Source: CAVSJA01 sp963728145 (GTDB lineage: Bacteria > Bacteroidota > Bacteroidia > Chitinophagales > Chitinophagaceae). From it: a stretch of DNA of 64,000 bases. How positions within the stretch are numbered: the first letter of the stretch is position 1; the number at the start of each line of letters is the position of its first letter. Shown here in pieces: positions 28,100 through 37,341 of this stretch. The stretch covers positions 930,001 to 994,000 of the forward strand of contig CAVSJA010000006.1 in assembly GCA_963728145.1 (NCBI GenBank), read 5' to 3'. The notes beneath the pieces are model-generated. The model made no database searches, was not told the DNA's origin, and worked only from the letters and a program-made list of their open reading frames with translations. A program made the position numbers and the translations under genes.

Positions 28100-29086
28100 G
28101 TGACGGGAATTTTCCGACAAAAAAATTCAGCCAACGCTTTACTGCTGCTGATCTATGGATTAGTACTGAAGTTTAACCTATTCCTTCATCCGCCCCTTCC
28201 TAAAAGGGTAGCCGATGACCATTACCTCTACAATGTGTTGATGGATTTCATGGAGAAGCTCAATCTTTCTCCAGGTTTCTATTCTTTTCTTGCTTTTATT
28301 TTGATCTATATGCAGGCCACGCTGTTTACGCGGATCTGTAACCTGCATAAAATGTTTCATAAGTCTAACTATCTACCGGGAATGAGTTATATGCTGATCA
28401 CTTCGCTCATACCGGAATGGAATGTTTTTTCAGCTCCTTTATTGATTAATGCACTATTCGTTTGGGCCTTTCACAGGATGATGTTATTGTACAGTACAAA
28501 CAAACCCGGTACCGCAATTTTCAATATTGGATTCATAATGGGTGTTGTGACCTTGTTATACCAACCGGCAATCGTATTTGTGTTGCTGATATTCTTCGCG
28601 CTCTATATCATGCGGGCATTTCAAATCAGAGAATGGGTGGTTTCATTGCTTGGGGTAACCACACCATATTATTTTCTTGCGATCATTCTATATCTAACTA
28701 ACAAGTTTTCCTGGAAAACAATTTTGCCCGAGATCAGTATTACCATTCCGCCTATGCCATTACCGGTATATACAGTAAGTATTGTACTGGCTGTTTTGCC
28801 GTTTATTATTGGAGGATACTTTGTTCAAAACAACCTCAACAAAATGCTGATCCAGGTAAGAAAAAACTGGAGCCTTTTGTTACTTTTCCTGATCATATCC
28901 ATGTTACTTATAGTATTCAACCGGGAGACTGATTATGTAAACTGGTCACTGAGTATTATACCGCTTGCGGGTTTTCATGCAGCTGCTTATTTTTTCCCTA
29001 CCAACCGAACCTTCCCCGCTGTAATGCATTGGATTATCTTCGGATTTGCGATATATGTTAATTATTTGCACACTCAATATTATTAG
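28100..29086 (+). CDS. DUF6427-like multi-pass membrane protein
   Basis: A 328-residue protein with about ten hydrophobic segments. The block YLPGMSYMLITSLIPEWNVFSAPLL is characteristic of a conserved Bacteroidota membrane family (DUF6427), often next to purine or pyrimidine genes, as here with purQ. It begins with GTG at 28100 (GTG ACG GGA), the first start after the previous stop. Function unknown. The family name is from memory and moderately sure. Confidence 0.68.
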   Translation: MTGIFRQKNSANALLLLIYGLVLKFNLFLHPPLPKRVADDHYLYNVLMDFMEKLNLSPGFYSFLAFILIYMQATLFTRICNLHKMFHKSNYLPGMSYMLITSLIPEWNVFSAPLLINALFVWAFHRMMLLYSTNKPGTAIFNIGFIMGVVTLLYQPAIVFVLLIFFALYIMRAFQIREWVVSLLGVTTPYYFLAIILYLTNKFSWKTILPEISITIPPMPLPVYTVSIVLAVLPFIIGGYFVQNNLNKMLIQVRKNWSLLLLFLIISMLLIVFNRETDYVNWSLSIIPLAGFHAAAYFFPTNRTFPAVMHWIIFGFAIYVNYLHTQYY

Positions 29087-29109
29087 ACTGGCAATCAACT
29101 CATAAATTT

Positions 29110-29117
29110 TATCTTTG
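29110..29117 (+). promoter_or_regulatory. purQ: Candidate Bacteroidota -7 box before purQ
   Basis: TATCTTTG matches the TAnnTTTG consensus and lies 26 bases upstream of the purQ ATG. A matching -33 element is not clear, so the site is tentative. Confidence 0.4.
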
Positions 29118-29143
29118 TGCCTCCTTAAAACCTGTAATTCATC

Positions 29144-29848
29144 ATGAAATTTGGCGTTGTAGTTTTTCCGGGTTCTAATTGTGATCGGGATATGCAGGAT
29201 GCCCTCCAGCATGATCTTGGTCAGGAGGTGATCATGCTTTGGCACAAGGACAAGGACCTAAGTATGTTCAGCACCCAGGATTGCATCGTTTTACCAGGCG
29301 GGTTTTCTTACGGAGATTATCTCCGCTGCGGTGCGATCGCCCGGTTCAGTCCCATGATGCAGAGTGTAATTGAGTTTGCGAATAAAGGTGGAAAAGTTCT
29401 CGGTGTTTGCAATGGATTCCAGATTCTCTGCGAGTCTCATTTGCTCCCTGGAGTTTTACTCCGTAATGGGCATCAGCAATTCGTATGTAAGAATGTTTAT
29501 CTGAAAGGCATAGGTTCTGATAAGCCATTGATGATCCCGGTGGCTCATGGGGAAGGTCGTTATTATGCGGACGACAATACACTTGATAAGCTGGAAGCAA
29601 ACAAACAGGTGATCTATTATTATTGTGATGAAAAGGGTATAATATCTCCGGAAGCCAATCCGAATAATGCGATCCGGAATATTGCGGGTATTTGTAATGA
29701 AGGCAGGAATGTGTTTGGAATGATGCCCCACCCTGAGCGTGCCTGCTCAAAGGCGCTTGGAAATGTGGACGGACGGATCATCCTGGAGACCCTTGTAATG
29801 GGCAGAAAATCAGCGAATCCGGAGTCAGTAGCCCAGTTGGTCAATTGA
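29144..29848 (+). CDS. purQ: Phosphoribosylformylglycinamidine synthase glutaminase subunit PurQ
   Basis: A 234-residue class I glutamine amidotransferase that supplies ammonia to PurL in step four of purine synthesis. Start MKFGVVVFPGSNCDRD and VLPGGFSYGDYLRCGA are family signatures. The triad is Cys89 (GVCNGFQ) with His196 and Glu198 (MPHPERA). This is the separate small-subunit form; purL and purS are not in the window. A TATCTTTG box precedes it. Confidence 0.96.
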   Translation: MKFGVVVFPGSNCDRDMQDALQHDLGQEVIMLWHKDKDLSMFSTQDCIVLPGGFSYGDYLRCGAIARFSPMMQSVIEFANKGGKVLGVCNGFQILCESHLLPGVLLRNGHQQFVCKNVYLKGIGSDKPLMIPVAHGEGRYYADDNTLDKLEANKQVIYYYCDEKGIISPEANPNNAIRNIAGICNEGRNVFGMMPHPERACSKALGNVDGRIILETLVMGRKSANPESVAQLVN

Positions 29849-29943
29849 TTTGTCCAATTCGTCCATATTTAAAGAATTATTAGGATTAATTAATAGAATT
29901 TTGGTCGCCTTTTGAGTTATTTGGCAACGGAATTACAATATTT

Positions 29944-30396
29944 ATGAAGCATTTATTCGCGGTTTTATCAGTCCTTTTTATCACCCATTTAGCCGTAGCG
30001 CAATCTAATAAGCAGGTTAAATGGTCATACACTGCTAAAAAGATCTCTGAAAATGTTTATGAGATTCATATGACAGCCACCATCAACGGCAATTGGCATA
30101 TGTATTCTCAGGATGGGGGTGAAGGGCCCTTTTCAACAGCCTTCACTTTTACTAAAAATCCCTTGATTAATCTTGATGGTAAGGTAAAAGAGGTCGGCAA
30201 AGTGAAGAAGACCTATGAAGAGGCGTTTAAATCTGATGTCCGTTATTATGAAAAGTCCGTAAATTTTGTTCAAACGATCAAGCTCCGCGGAAATGTAAAA
30301 ACAAATGTTACAGGTAAAGTGGAGTTCATGGTCTGCAACGATAGTCAATGTCTCCCTCCCTCCGAAGTTGAATTCTCATTAAGTATCGGAGGCTAA
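29944..30396 (+). CDS. DsbD N-terminal-domain (DsbC-corrector-like) secreted protein
   Basis: A 150-residue protein with a signal peptide (about 1-20, LFITHLAVAQ). The mature part (VKWSYTAKKISENVYEIHMTATINGNWHMYSQ, FKSDVRYYEKSVNFVQTIKL, FMVCNDSQCLPPSEVEFSL) matches the immunoglobulin-like N-terminal domain of DsbD, including the CNDSQCLPP cysteine pair that shuttles electrons. It lies just before dsbD, whose own N-domain lacks this CxxxxC pair. A terminator-like hairpin separates them, so they may be regulated separately. Confidence 0.85.
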   Translation: MKHLFAVLSVLFITHLAVAQSNKQVKWSYTAKKISENVYEIHMTATINGNWHMYSQDGGEGPFSTAFTFTKNPLINLDGKVKEVGKVKKTYEEAFKSDVRYYEKSVNFVQTIKLRGNVKTNVTGKVEFMVCNDSQCLPPSEVEFSLSIGG

Positions 30397-30430
30397 AAGG
30401 CCAGAAGGAAGATCACCGTATTTTTTATGA

Positions 30431-30463
30431 AACGAGTTTCTAACAGGAACTCGTTTTTTTTAA
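30431..30463 (+). terminator. Rho-independent terminator before dsbD
   Basis: The stem AACGAGTT (30431-30438) pairs with AACTCGTT (30448-30455) across a 9-base loop and runs into eight T residues (30454-30461). It follows the DsbD N-domain gene by about 35 bases. Confidence 0.75.
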
Positions 30464-30472
30464 GTCCTGAAA

Positions 30473-32410
30473 ATGGTTCAACGAATTCTATTCTTTTTCT
30501 TAGGAATTTTCTTCTTTGCCGGAGTGTTTGCCCAGGATACGGCTTACCAATGGAAGGCCAGCAGCAATAAGATTGACGATAAAACTTACGAACTTGTTTT
30601 TACCAGTAATGGAAATGCTAATTGGCAATTGTTTGCTGCGAATCAGAATATCAACGATGCTCCAGCGATAACCCTTGAGTTCCGCGATTCTTCAATAAAA
30701 GTAGTTCCAACATTTGAGCAAAAAGGCGAAACAAAAAAAATTGTCAGCCCCATTTTCGATAATGCTTCATTTAATATCTATGAGGGGCCTTTCACGATAA
30801 CAGCAAACATTCAATTCCTAACTGCTGTTCCTGCAAGTCTTTCGGGCAAGCTTTTATATTTCTATGGAAAGGGAGATGCTTTTTATCCTGGAACATTAGA
30901 CTTCACGGTTCCTTTAGAAGGTGGAATCACCACAACCACAAGAATCAAGATTGCGAGTTTTGACTTGAATAATCCAGTAAGTAATGCTGGAGATGATGGA
31001 ACTGCCGGTAAAAGTTTATGGGGAATATTCTTATTAGGATTATTGGGAGGTTTCATTGCGCTACTTACTCCTTGCGTATTTCCAATGATCCCGCTAACGG
31101 TTTCTTTTTTCACCAAGCAGGCTGGCAATCGTAAAAAAGGGGTCGGAAATGCACTACTGTATGGGTTCTTTATCTTTCTCATATATATACTGCTGAGCCT
31201 GCCGTTTCATTTTATTGGTGGAAATAATCCGGAAATATTGAATAATATTTCCACTAATGTTTGGCTTAACCTTATCTTCTTCGCAATTTTTGTAGTATTT
31301 GCGATCTCATTCTTTGGATATTTTGAAATCACGTTGCCAGGCGCCGCTGCAAATACAGTAAATGCCCGCTCAGGGCTTGGAAATATTGCAGGCATATTCT
31401 TCATGGCATTGACACTTGCCATAGTTTCTTTTTCCTGTACCGGTCCGATCCTGGGTTCCTTATTGGTTGGAGCATTAAGTAGTGACGGAGGTCCAATGCA
31501 ATTGACATTTGGAATGGGTGGATTTGGATTTGGTCTCGCATTACCATTTGCAATTTTTGCATTATTCCCAAGCTGGCTTCATTCATTGCCGAAATCAGGT
31601 GGTTGGATGAACTCGGTCAAAGTTGTATTGGGTTTTCTCGAACTCGCCATGGCTGTAAAGTTTTTCTCGAATGCAGACCTGGTTAAGCAATGGGGTATTT
31701 TGAAAAGAGAAACCTTTATCGGTATCTGGGTAATCCTTGGAATCTTAATTGTGGTTTATCTTTTTGGAAAGATAAAATTCCCGCACGATAGCCCGGTTAA
31801 GAAATTCGGCAAGACCCGAATTGCATTTATTGCTTTGTTTGCTGTAGCAACACTTTATCTAATTCCAGGGCTCAGCAATACCAAATGGGCAAACTTGAAA
31901 CTTATTAGCGGTTTCCCGCCGCCATTATGTTATAGTTTATACAGTCATCCGGTGAATTGTGAAAAAGGCCTCGAGCCTTTGAGGGATTATGAGGAGGCAA
32001 TTCGAATTGCGAAGGAAAAGGGCAAGCCGGTATTGATCGACTTCACCGGTTGGGCCTGCGTAAACTGCCGTCGGATGGAAGAAAATGTTTGGACCGATCA
32101 GCGCGTGATCGACCTGATGAAAAATCAGTTTGTTGTAGTATCGCTATATGTAGACGAAAGAAGGCTATTGCCAGCGTCTGAACAATTTGTTTACAAGACG
32201 AAAACTGCTACGACGAAAAAGATCGTAACGGTCGGAGACAAATGGGCAACATTTCAATCCGAAAATTTCGATGCAGTGTCGCAACCGCAGTACGCCATCA
32301 TCAGTCCGGAGGAACGGATATTAACCCGCACAAAAACCTATACACCAAACGCAACAGAATTTGCGCAATGGCTGGAAGCCGGCCTGGAGGCCTATAAAAA
32401 AGTCAAATAG
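30473..32410 (+). CDS. dsbD: Protein-disulfide reductase DsbD (thiol:disulfide interchange)
   Basis: A 645-residue protein moving electrons from cytoplasmic thioredoxin to the periplasm. Order: signal peptide (ending AGVFAQ), Ig-like N-domain (about 25-155), eight-helix DsbD membrane domain starting near 180 with the redox cysteines Cys201 (LTPCVFPMIPL) and Cys322 (SFSCTGPILGSLL), then a thioredoxin domain with WACVNC (Cys529, Cys532). The N-domain has no cysteine pair equivalent to the one in the preceding small protein, suggesting that protein completes the relay. Confidence 0.94.
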   Translation: MVQRILFFFLGIFFFAGVFAQDTAYQWKASSNKIDDKTYELVFTSNGNANWQLFAANQNINDAPAITLEFRDSSIKVVPTFEQKGETKKIVSPIFDNASFNIYEGPFTITANIQFLTAVPASLSGKLLYFYGKGDAFYPGTLDFTVPLEGGITTTTRIKIASFDLNNPVSNAGDDGTAGKSLWGIFLLGLLGGFIALLTPCVFPMIPLTVSFFTKQAGNRKKGVGNALLYGFFIFLIYILLSLPFHFIGGNNPEILNNISTNVWLNLIFFAIFVVFAISFFGYFEITLPGAAANTVNARSGLGNIAGIFFMALTLAIVSFSCTGPILGSLLVGALSSDGGPMQLTFGMGGFGFGLALPFAIFALFPSWLHSLPKSGGWMNSVKVVLGFLELAMAVKFFSNADLVKQWGILKRETFIGIWVILGILIVVYLFGKIKFPHDSPVKKFGKTRIAFIALFAVATLYLIPGLSNTKWANLKLISGFPPPLCYSLYSHPVNCEKGLEPLRDYEEAIRIAKEKGKPVLIDFTGWACVNCRRMEENVWTDQRVIDLMKNQFVVVSLYVDERRLLPASEQFVYKTKTATTKKIVTVGDKWATFQSENFDAVSQPQYAIISPEERILTRTKTYTPNATEFAQWLEAGLEAYKKVK

Positions 32411-32824
32411 TGGATTGAGTTGGTACAATTGAAACGAATTCGTAGACTTATAATTTTTCTAAGCATCGCGATTGTATTCCTATAACCCCGTAGGGGTTCA
32501 ATCTTTGTAGCTACGCAATTCACCCCTCACAACCCAAGCCGCGTAGCGGCGCAATCTGAATTTCAGGTATTCAGCAACAGTTTTGAATAAATCGCAAATC
32601 TAACCCCCGACTTGATCGGGGGCCCAATCGCAAATAAAAAAAGGTCCCTTGCCTTAAGGGACCTTTCAATTAGGCGTCATTCTGTTCCAGCCTTCCGACA
32701 TAAGCAAGCAATTCAGAAAGAAAAGGGTCGGATGGAGGGCCAGAATGACAAGAACTTTTAAGCTGTTACTCTTGAATTTAGTTTGGTTTCCATTCCCTAC
32801 AGATCAGTGTAAATAATGTTCCAA
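32411..32824. repeat. Gene-free region with several hairpins, including two GTA-loop hairpins
   Basis: Between convergent dsbD and the sigma factor there is no gene. Two hairpins share the loop GTA and a following CAATCT but have different stems: AACCCC/GGGGTT (32484-32498) and GCCGC/GCGGC (32538-32550). A third hairpin is CCCCCGA/TCGGGGG (32604-32622). The terminator at 32640-32666 follows, and an imperfect inverted repeat (GTCATTCTG to AGAATGAC) spans about 32677-32751. Confidence 0.65.
32640..32666 (-). terminator. Terminator for the minus-strand sigma factor
   Basis: AAAGGTCCCTT (32640-32650) pairs perfectly with AAGGGACCTTT (32656-32666) around a 5-base loop. On the minus strand it is followed by a T run (A residues at 32635-32639 on plus). 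Confidence 0.7.
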
Positions 32825-33408
32825 TTATAAAGCGATTTTCTTTTGCATCATCATTTTACGCAGGTTGATCAGTCCGTACCGCATGCGGCCTAATGCCGTA
32901 TTGATACTGCAGTTGGTCAGTGCTGCGATTTCCTTGAAGCTGAGATCAGCATAATGACGGAGAATGATCACTTCACGCTGATCATCCGGCAACAGGTCAA
33001 GCATTTGACGTACCCGGTCGTGACTCTGGCGCTTCATCATCTTTACATCAGCTCCATCTTCAGTGAAATTGATCACTTCGAAAATGTCGCGGTCATCGCT
33101 GGTTTTGATAGCCGGCGTGCGCTTCACTTTGCGGAAATGATCCACACAAAGGTTGTGAGCAATACGCATTGCCCAGGGCAGGAATTTTCCTTCCTCGGTG
33201 TAACGGCCTCCACGGATAGTGTCGATGATTTTGATGAGAACGTCCTGGAAAATGTCCTCTGCGAGATACTTGTCTTTAACCAGGAACAGAATCGAAGTGT
33301 ACATTTTGTCTTTGTGACGAAGTACGAGTGTTTCCAGGGCATACAGGTTTCCATCCTGGAAATCTTGGATGAGTTCATGATCGGTTTTTTTACGTAGTGA
33401 GAATTCAT
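32825..33408 (-). CDS. ECF sigma factor (RpoE-like), N-terminus out of frame
   Basis: The main frame encodes a sigma-70 region 2 (YLAEDIFQDVLIKIIDTIR, FLPWAMRIAHNLCVDHFRK) and region 4 (LPDDQREVIILRHYADLSFKEIAAL to ALGRMRYGLINLRK). The frame stays open upstream of the first ATG at 33304 with clear family sequence (KTDHELIQDFQDGNLYALETL), so the protein starts earlier, but no ATG is in frame there. The ATG at 33406-33408 (MNSHYVKK) joins this sequence if one A is added to a run of seven A. So the start is either this ATG with a one-base deletion, or an unusual codon. It is divergent from uvrA. Confidence 0.82.
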
Positions 33409-33669
33409 AAACTTCTACGGTTTTGAAGGTGATAGGATATTTATTTATGGATTTAAATTGAACGGTTTTTCTGAGTAGAAGTGATCGAGCTATAGGCAGT
33501 GCTGGTTTATATTATGTATAGTTTTCCTTTGGATACAAATTACTGTCTAAAGATATATACTTTTTCCAAAAATCCAAACTTTAATAAAACTTTTAAACTT
33601 TTTAGCCAATAACGACTAAATAGGAACACCTAGGTATGGGGTTCTTACGATAATTTTATCCTTCTTTTT

Positions 33670-36500
33670 ATGGGAAGCACAGGCAAAACAACAGCGGTTG
33701 ATAATAGTCAAATGATCTTACCCGGGAAATCAAAGTCCTCAGGTAATATATATATTAAAGGAGCGCGGGTCCACAATTTGAAAAATGTTGAAGTCGAAAT
33801 TCCCAGGAATAAACTGGTTGTAGTAACCGGTGTATCCGGTTCCGGCAAATCTTCACTTACTATCGATACCCTATTTGCGGAGGGTCAGCGTCGGTATGCA
33901 GAAAGCTTAAGCGCATATGCACGACAGTTTATGGCGCGAATGGTAAAGCCGGATGTGGATTATATAAAAGGACTTTGCCCCGCAATTGCAATTGAACAAA
34001 AAGTTATTACCCGCACGCCAAGGTCTACTGTCGGCAGTATGACCGAGATCTATGATTACCTGCGATTGCTTTTCGCAAGGATTGGAAAAACGATTTCACC
34101 CGTTTCAGGTCGGGAGGTAAAGAAAGACGATGTAAAGGATGTGGTAGAAACGATCAGTAGTTTAAAGGATGGCGATAAAGTTCTAATACTCGTTCCTTTT
34201 GCCCAGCATAAAAACAGGAAGCCAGCGGAAGAACTGAACATGTTATTACAAAAAGGATTTTCAAGATTATATAAAAAAGAGATAGTTCGCATTGAGGACC
34301 TTCTGGAAATGAAGAACTGGAAACCGGATAGCGAAACTTATGTTCTTATCGATCGATTATTGGTAAAGGAATTTGATGAGGATGATAAACATCGTATTGC
34401 GGATTCTATAGGTACGGCATTTTATGAAGGCGAAGGGGCGATCACTCTTGAGATCAATGGAAATAAGAAACTTCATTTTTCCAACCGTTTCGAACTGGAT
34501 GGAATGGTATTTGAAGAACCGGTTCCGAATCTTTTCTCATTTAACAATCCTTTTGGTGCCTGCCCAACCTGCGAGGGATTCAGCCAGGTATTGGGTATTG
34601 ATGCCGACCTGGTAATACCTGACAGGCGATTAAGCGTTTATGAAGGTGCAGTTGCGCCCTGGAGAGGGGAGAAGCTGAGTTGGTGGAAAGACCAATTCAT
34701 CAAGGCAGCAAAGAAATTCAATTTCCCCGTTCATAAACCAATTGTTGAACTGACAAAGCAACAGTACCTGACTTTATGGGAAGGGAATGAATTTGCACAT
34801 GGCATTAACGAGTTCTTCAAAGAAGTTGAACAGAATCTATATAAAGTTCAGTACAGGGTTTTGTTGTCGAGATACCGCGGCAGAACGATCTGCCCGGATT
34901 GCAATGGTTACCGGTTACGAAAAGAAGCCCTCTATGTAAAGGTTAGCGGATAAACATATTGGTGAGCTTTGTGAAATGCCGGTAAATGAATTGAGCGCAT
35001 GGTTTGCAAATCTTCAGGAAAAATTAACCGAATTTGATCAGTAAGGTTGCCAAACGGGTTTTATTGGAGATCAATCATCGGCTTAAGACATTAATGGATG
35101 TAGGGCTTGGATATTTAACCCTGAACCGGCTTGCAAATTCTTTAAGTGGCGGGGAGAGTCAACGTATCCAATTGACCCGTTCATTAGGAAGCAATCTCAC
35201 CAATTCCTTATATATACTGGATGAACCTTCCATTGGATTGCATTCCAGGGATACGGCGAGATTGATTCGCGTACTTAAAGGAATTGAGAGACCTGGGTAA
35301 TACGGTTGTAGTAGTTGAGCATGATGAAATGATGATGCGTGAAGCGGATCATATAATTGATATGGGTCCGCTTGCCTCTCATTTGGGTGGAGAGGTTGTT
35401 GCAAGTGGAAACTATGATGTTATTATTAATAATAAAGAAAGCTTAACCGGCAAATACCTGAAAGGAGAATTGACAATTGATGCCCCAAAAAATGTTCGCA
35501 AATGGAATCGTTCAATTACCGTTGAAGCTGCGCAGCAACATAATTTGAAAAATATCACCGTAGAGTTTCCATTAAATGTGTTGATGTGTGGTGAGCGGTG
35601 TAAGTGGAAGTGGGAAGACGACATTGGTTAAGCAGATTCTTTATCCGGCATTACAAAAAGATAAAAGGAGAATTTGTTGACAAGGTCGGAATGCACAAAG
35701 GCCATTGCTGGAGATATCGATTATATCACCCAGATCGAAATGGTAGATCAGAATCCAATTGGTAAATCATCACGAAGCAATCCTGTTACTTATATCAAGG
35801 CTTATGATGAAATAAGAGATTTGTTTTCCAGGCAGGCCTTGAGCAAGATTCGCGGTTTTCTGCCAAAACATTTTTCCTTTAATGTGGATGGTGGACGTTG
35901 TGATACCTGTAAAGGGGAAGGAGAACAGGTGGTTGAAATGCAATTCCTCGCTGATGTACACCTGACCTGTGAAGTATGCGATGGTAAGAAGTTTAAGGAA
36001 GAAGTGCTTAGAAGTAAAATACAAAGACAAAAATATTTACGAGGTGCTTGAGCTTTCGTGTTGATGAAGCGCTTGAATTTTTTTGGGAAGAAAAAGACAT
36101 CATTAAAAAGGTTAATCCGCTGAGCAGTGTAGGACTTGGTTATGTAAAACTGGGTCAATCTTCCGATACGCTTTCAGGTGGTGAAGCGCAACGGGTAAAG
36201 CTGGCATCATTTCTTGGTAAAGGCAAGGCGCAGGGGCATATACTTTTCATTTTTGACGAACCTACTACCGGTCTGCATTTTCATGATATCAAGAAGCTAT
36301 TGACTTCTTTCAATGCCCTCATTGAGCAGGGGCATTCCATACTTGTTATTGAACACAATACCGATGTAATCAAATCAGCTGACTGGGTGATTGATCTTGG
36401 GCCTGAAGCCGGTGATGGAGGAGGAGATATCGTATATGCCGGAACCCCAACTGGATTGAAGAAAGTTAAGAACAGTCATACCGCTAAGTTTTTAACATAA
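33670..36500 (+). pseudogene. uvrA: Excinuclease ABC subunit A (UvrA), eight +1 frameshifts
   Basis: Six fragments encode one UvrA: first Walker A (GVSGSGKSSLTIDTLFAEGQRRYAESLS is split here only by length limits; key residues GVSGSGKS), zinc-binding CPTC/CPDC (near 34560 and 34900), LSGGESQRIQL, second Walker A (GVSGSGKTTL), second zinc module (CDTC and CEVCDG), and LSGGEAQRVKLASF. Breaks near 34951, 35042, 35280, 35590, 35663-35666, 35700, 36010 and 36059 are each fixed by removing one base. The repaired gene has 2823 bases and 940 residues, the normal length. All motifs survive, so error in the sequence or recent damage is more likely than old decay. Whether a second uvrA exists is unknown. 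Confidence 0.93.
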
Positions 36501-36530
36501 CCAAAGCATTGGCAATAGTTTCTTTGCAGT

Positions 36531-37025
36531 GTGAAAAAACTCTACGTTTTAATTGTCCTGGCCATTTTAAGTATTCCTGCTTTCACTCAATCATTGAGTG
36601 TGCCGGAGATAATTTCCTACCTGGATATGCCGGCAAAGCAGATCGATACCGTTCTTATGCAAAAAGGGTACCGGTTGATCAAGAAAGAAATCGATTCTTC
36701 GAGTAGTATTTACAATTATTCCAGCATACAGGTAAATGAAGGCACCGAACCAACCTGGGTCCGATCCGTGAATTATATGGATGTTCAGGTAAAAAACGTC
36801 AAAAGCAGGTTACTCACTTATCGCACCTATAGTGAAAGAGACTATCGCAGGATTCTGAAGGATTTATTAAATGCGAATTTCAAATCAACTCATAAATTCG
36901 ATTTTAAAGAAGCTCAACACACCCTCTACGAAAAAGATGGAAGATCAATTCGCCTGAAAGTGATCGATGAAAAATTACCAAACGGAAAAATGATTAAGGT
37001 ATACGAAGTAGAAACGGGGAGATAA
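36531..37025 (+). CDS. Secreted protein of unknown function
   Basis: A 164-residue protein starting with GTG at 36531 and carrying a signal peptide (KKLYVLIVLAILSIPAFTQS). The mature start (LSVPEIISYLDMPAKQIDTV to LMQKGYRLIK) parallels the secreted protein at 16024-16632 (IDLSEIESLL to LLLNKGFQKVK), suggesting a family in which a helix and a KGY/F motif precede a beta sheet. It lies 30 bases after uvrA. A 7-bp repeat array begins directly at its stop. Confidence 0.7.
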   Translation: MKKLYVLIVLAILSIPAFTQSLSVPEIISYLDMPAKQIDTVLMQKGYRLIKKEIDSSSSIYNYSSIQVNEGTEPTWVRSVNYMDVQVKNVKSRLLTYRTYSERDYRRILKDLLNANFKSTHKFDFKEAQHTLYEKDGRSIRLKVIDEKLPNGKMIKVYEVETGR

Positions 37026-37341
37026 TAGGCAATAGGCAATGGGCAATGGGCAATGGGCAATAGGCAAGAGGCAATAGGCAATGGGCAATAGGCAATGGGC
37101 AATGGGCAATGGGCAATAGGCAATAGGTAATAGGTAATGGGTAATGGGTAATGGGTAATGGGTAATGGGTAATGGGTAATGGGCAATAGGTAATGGGCAA
37201 TAGGTAATGGGCAAATTACATTTACAATTTATATAAAACAAAACGCCGGAAATTCCAGCGTTTTAATCTTATTGAACTATTAGAATTGAGTTCATTTGCC
37301 TATTGCCTATTGCCTATTGCCTATTGCCTATTGCCCATTGC
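37026..37341. repeat. 7-bp tandem repeat array with inverted arm between convergent genes
   Basis: About 27 imperfect copies of GGGCAAT/AGGCAAT/GGGTAAT fill 37026-37213, starting at the stop of the upstream gene. After a terminator hairpin, about six copies in the opposite orientation (GCCTATT) run from 37298 to 37341, ending at the stop of the DUF4293 gene. No gene is present in these 316 bases. Confidence 0.88.
37241..37264. terminator. Bidirectional hairpin terminator inside the 7-bp repeat region
   Basis: AAACGCCGGA (37241-37250) pairs with TCCAGCGTTT (37254-37263) with one mismatch around a short loop, flanked by A-rich sequence on the left and TTTT on the right. It can stop transcription from both convergent genes. 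Confidence 0.65.

Noticed and set aside
32825..33304. ECF sigma factor beginning at the ATG at 33304
   Set aside because: Clear family sequence continues about 30 residues upstream in frame, so this ATG is internal.
34951..36059. Programmed +1 frameshifting as the main explanation for uvrA
   Set aside because: Eight shifts in one bacterial gene without a common slippery motif is not credible as regulation; kept only as a minor alternative in the findings.
36926..37241. Three overlapping frames coding for Pro-Ile-Thr-His/Tyr-type repeats across the 7-bp array
   Set aside because: Low-complexity translation of the repeat, open in all minus frames at once, with no conserved protein.
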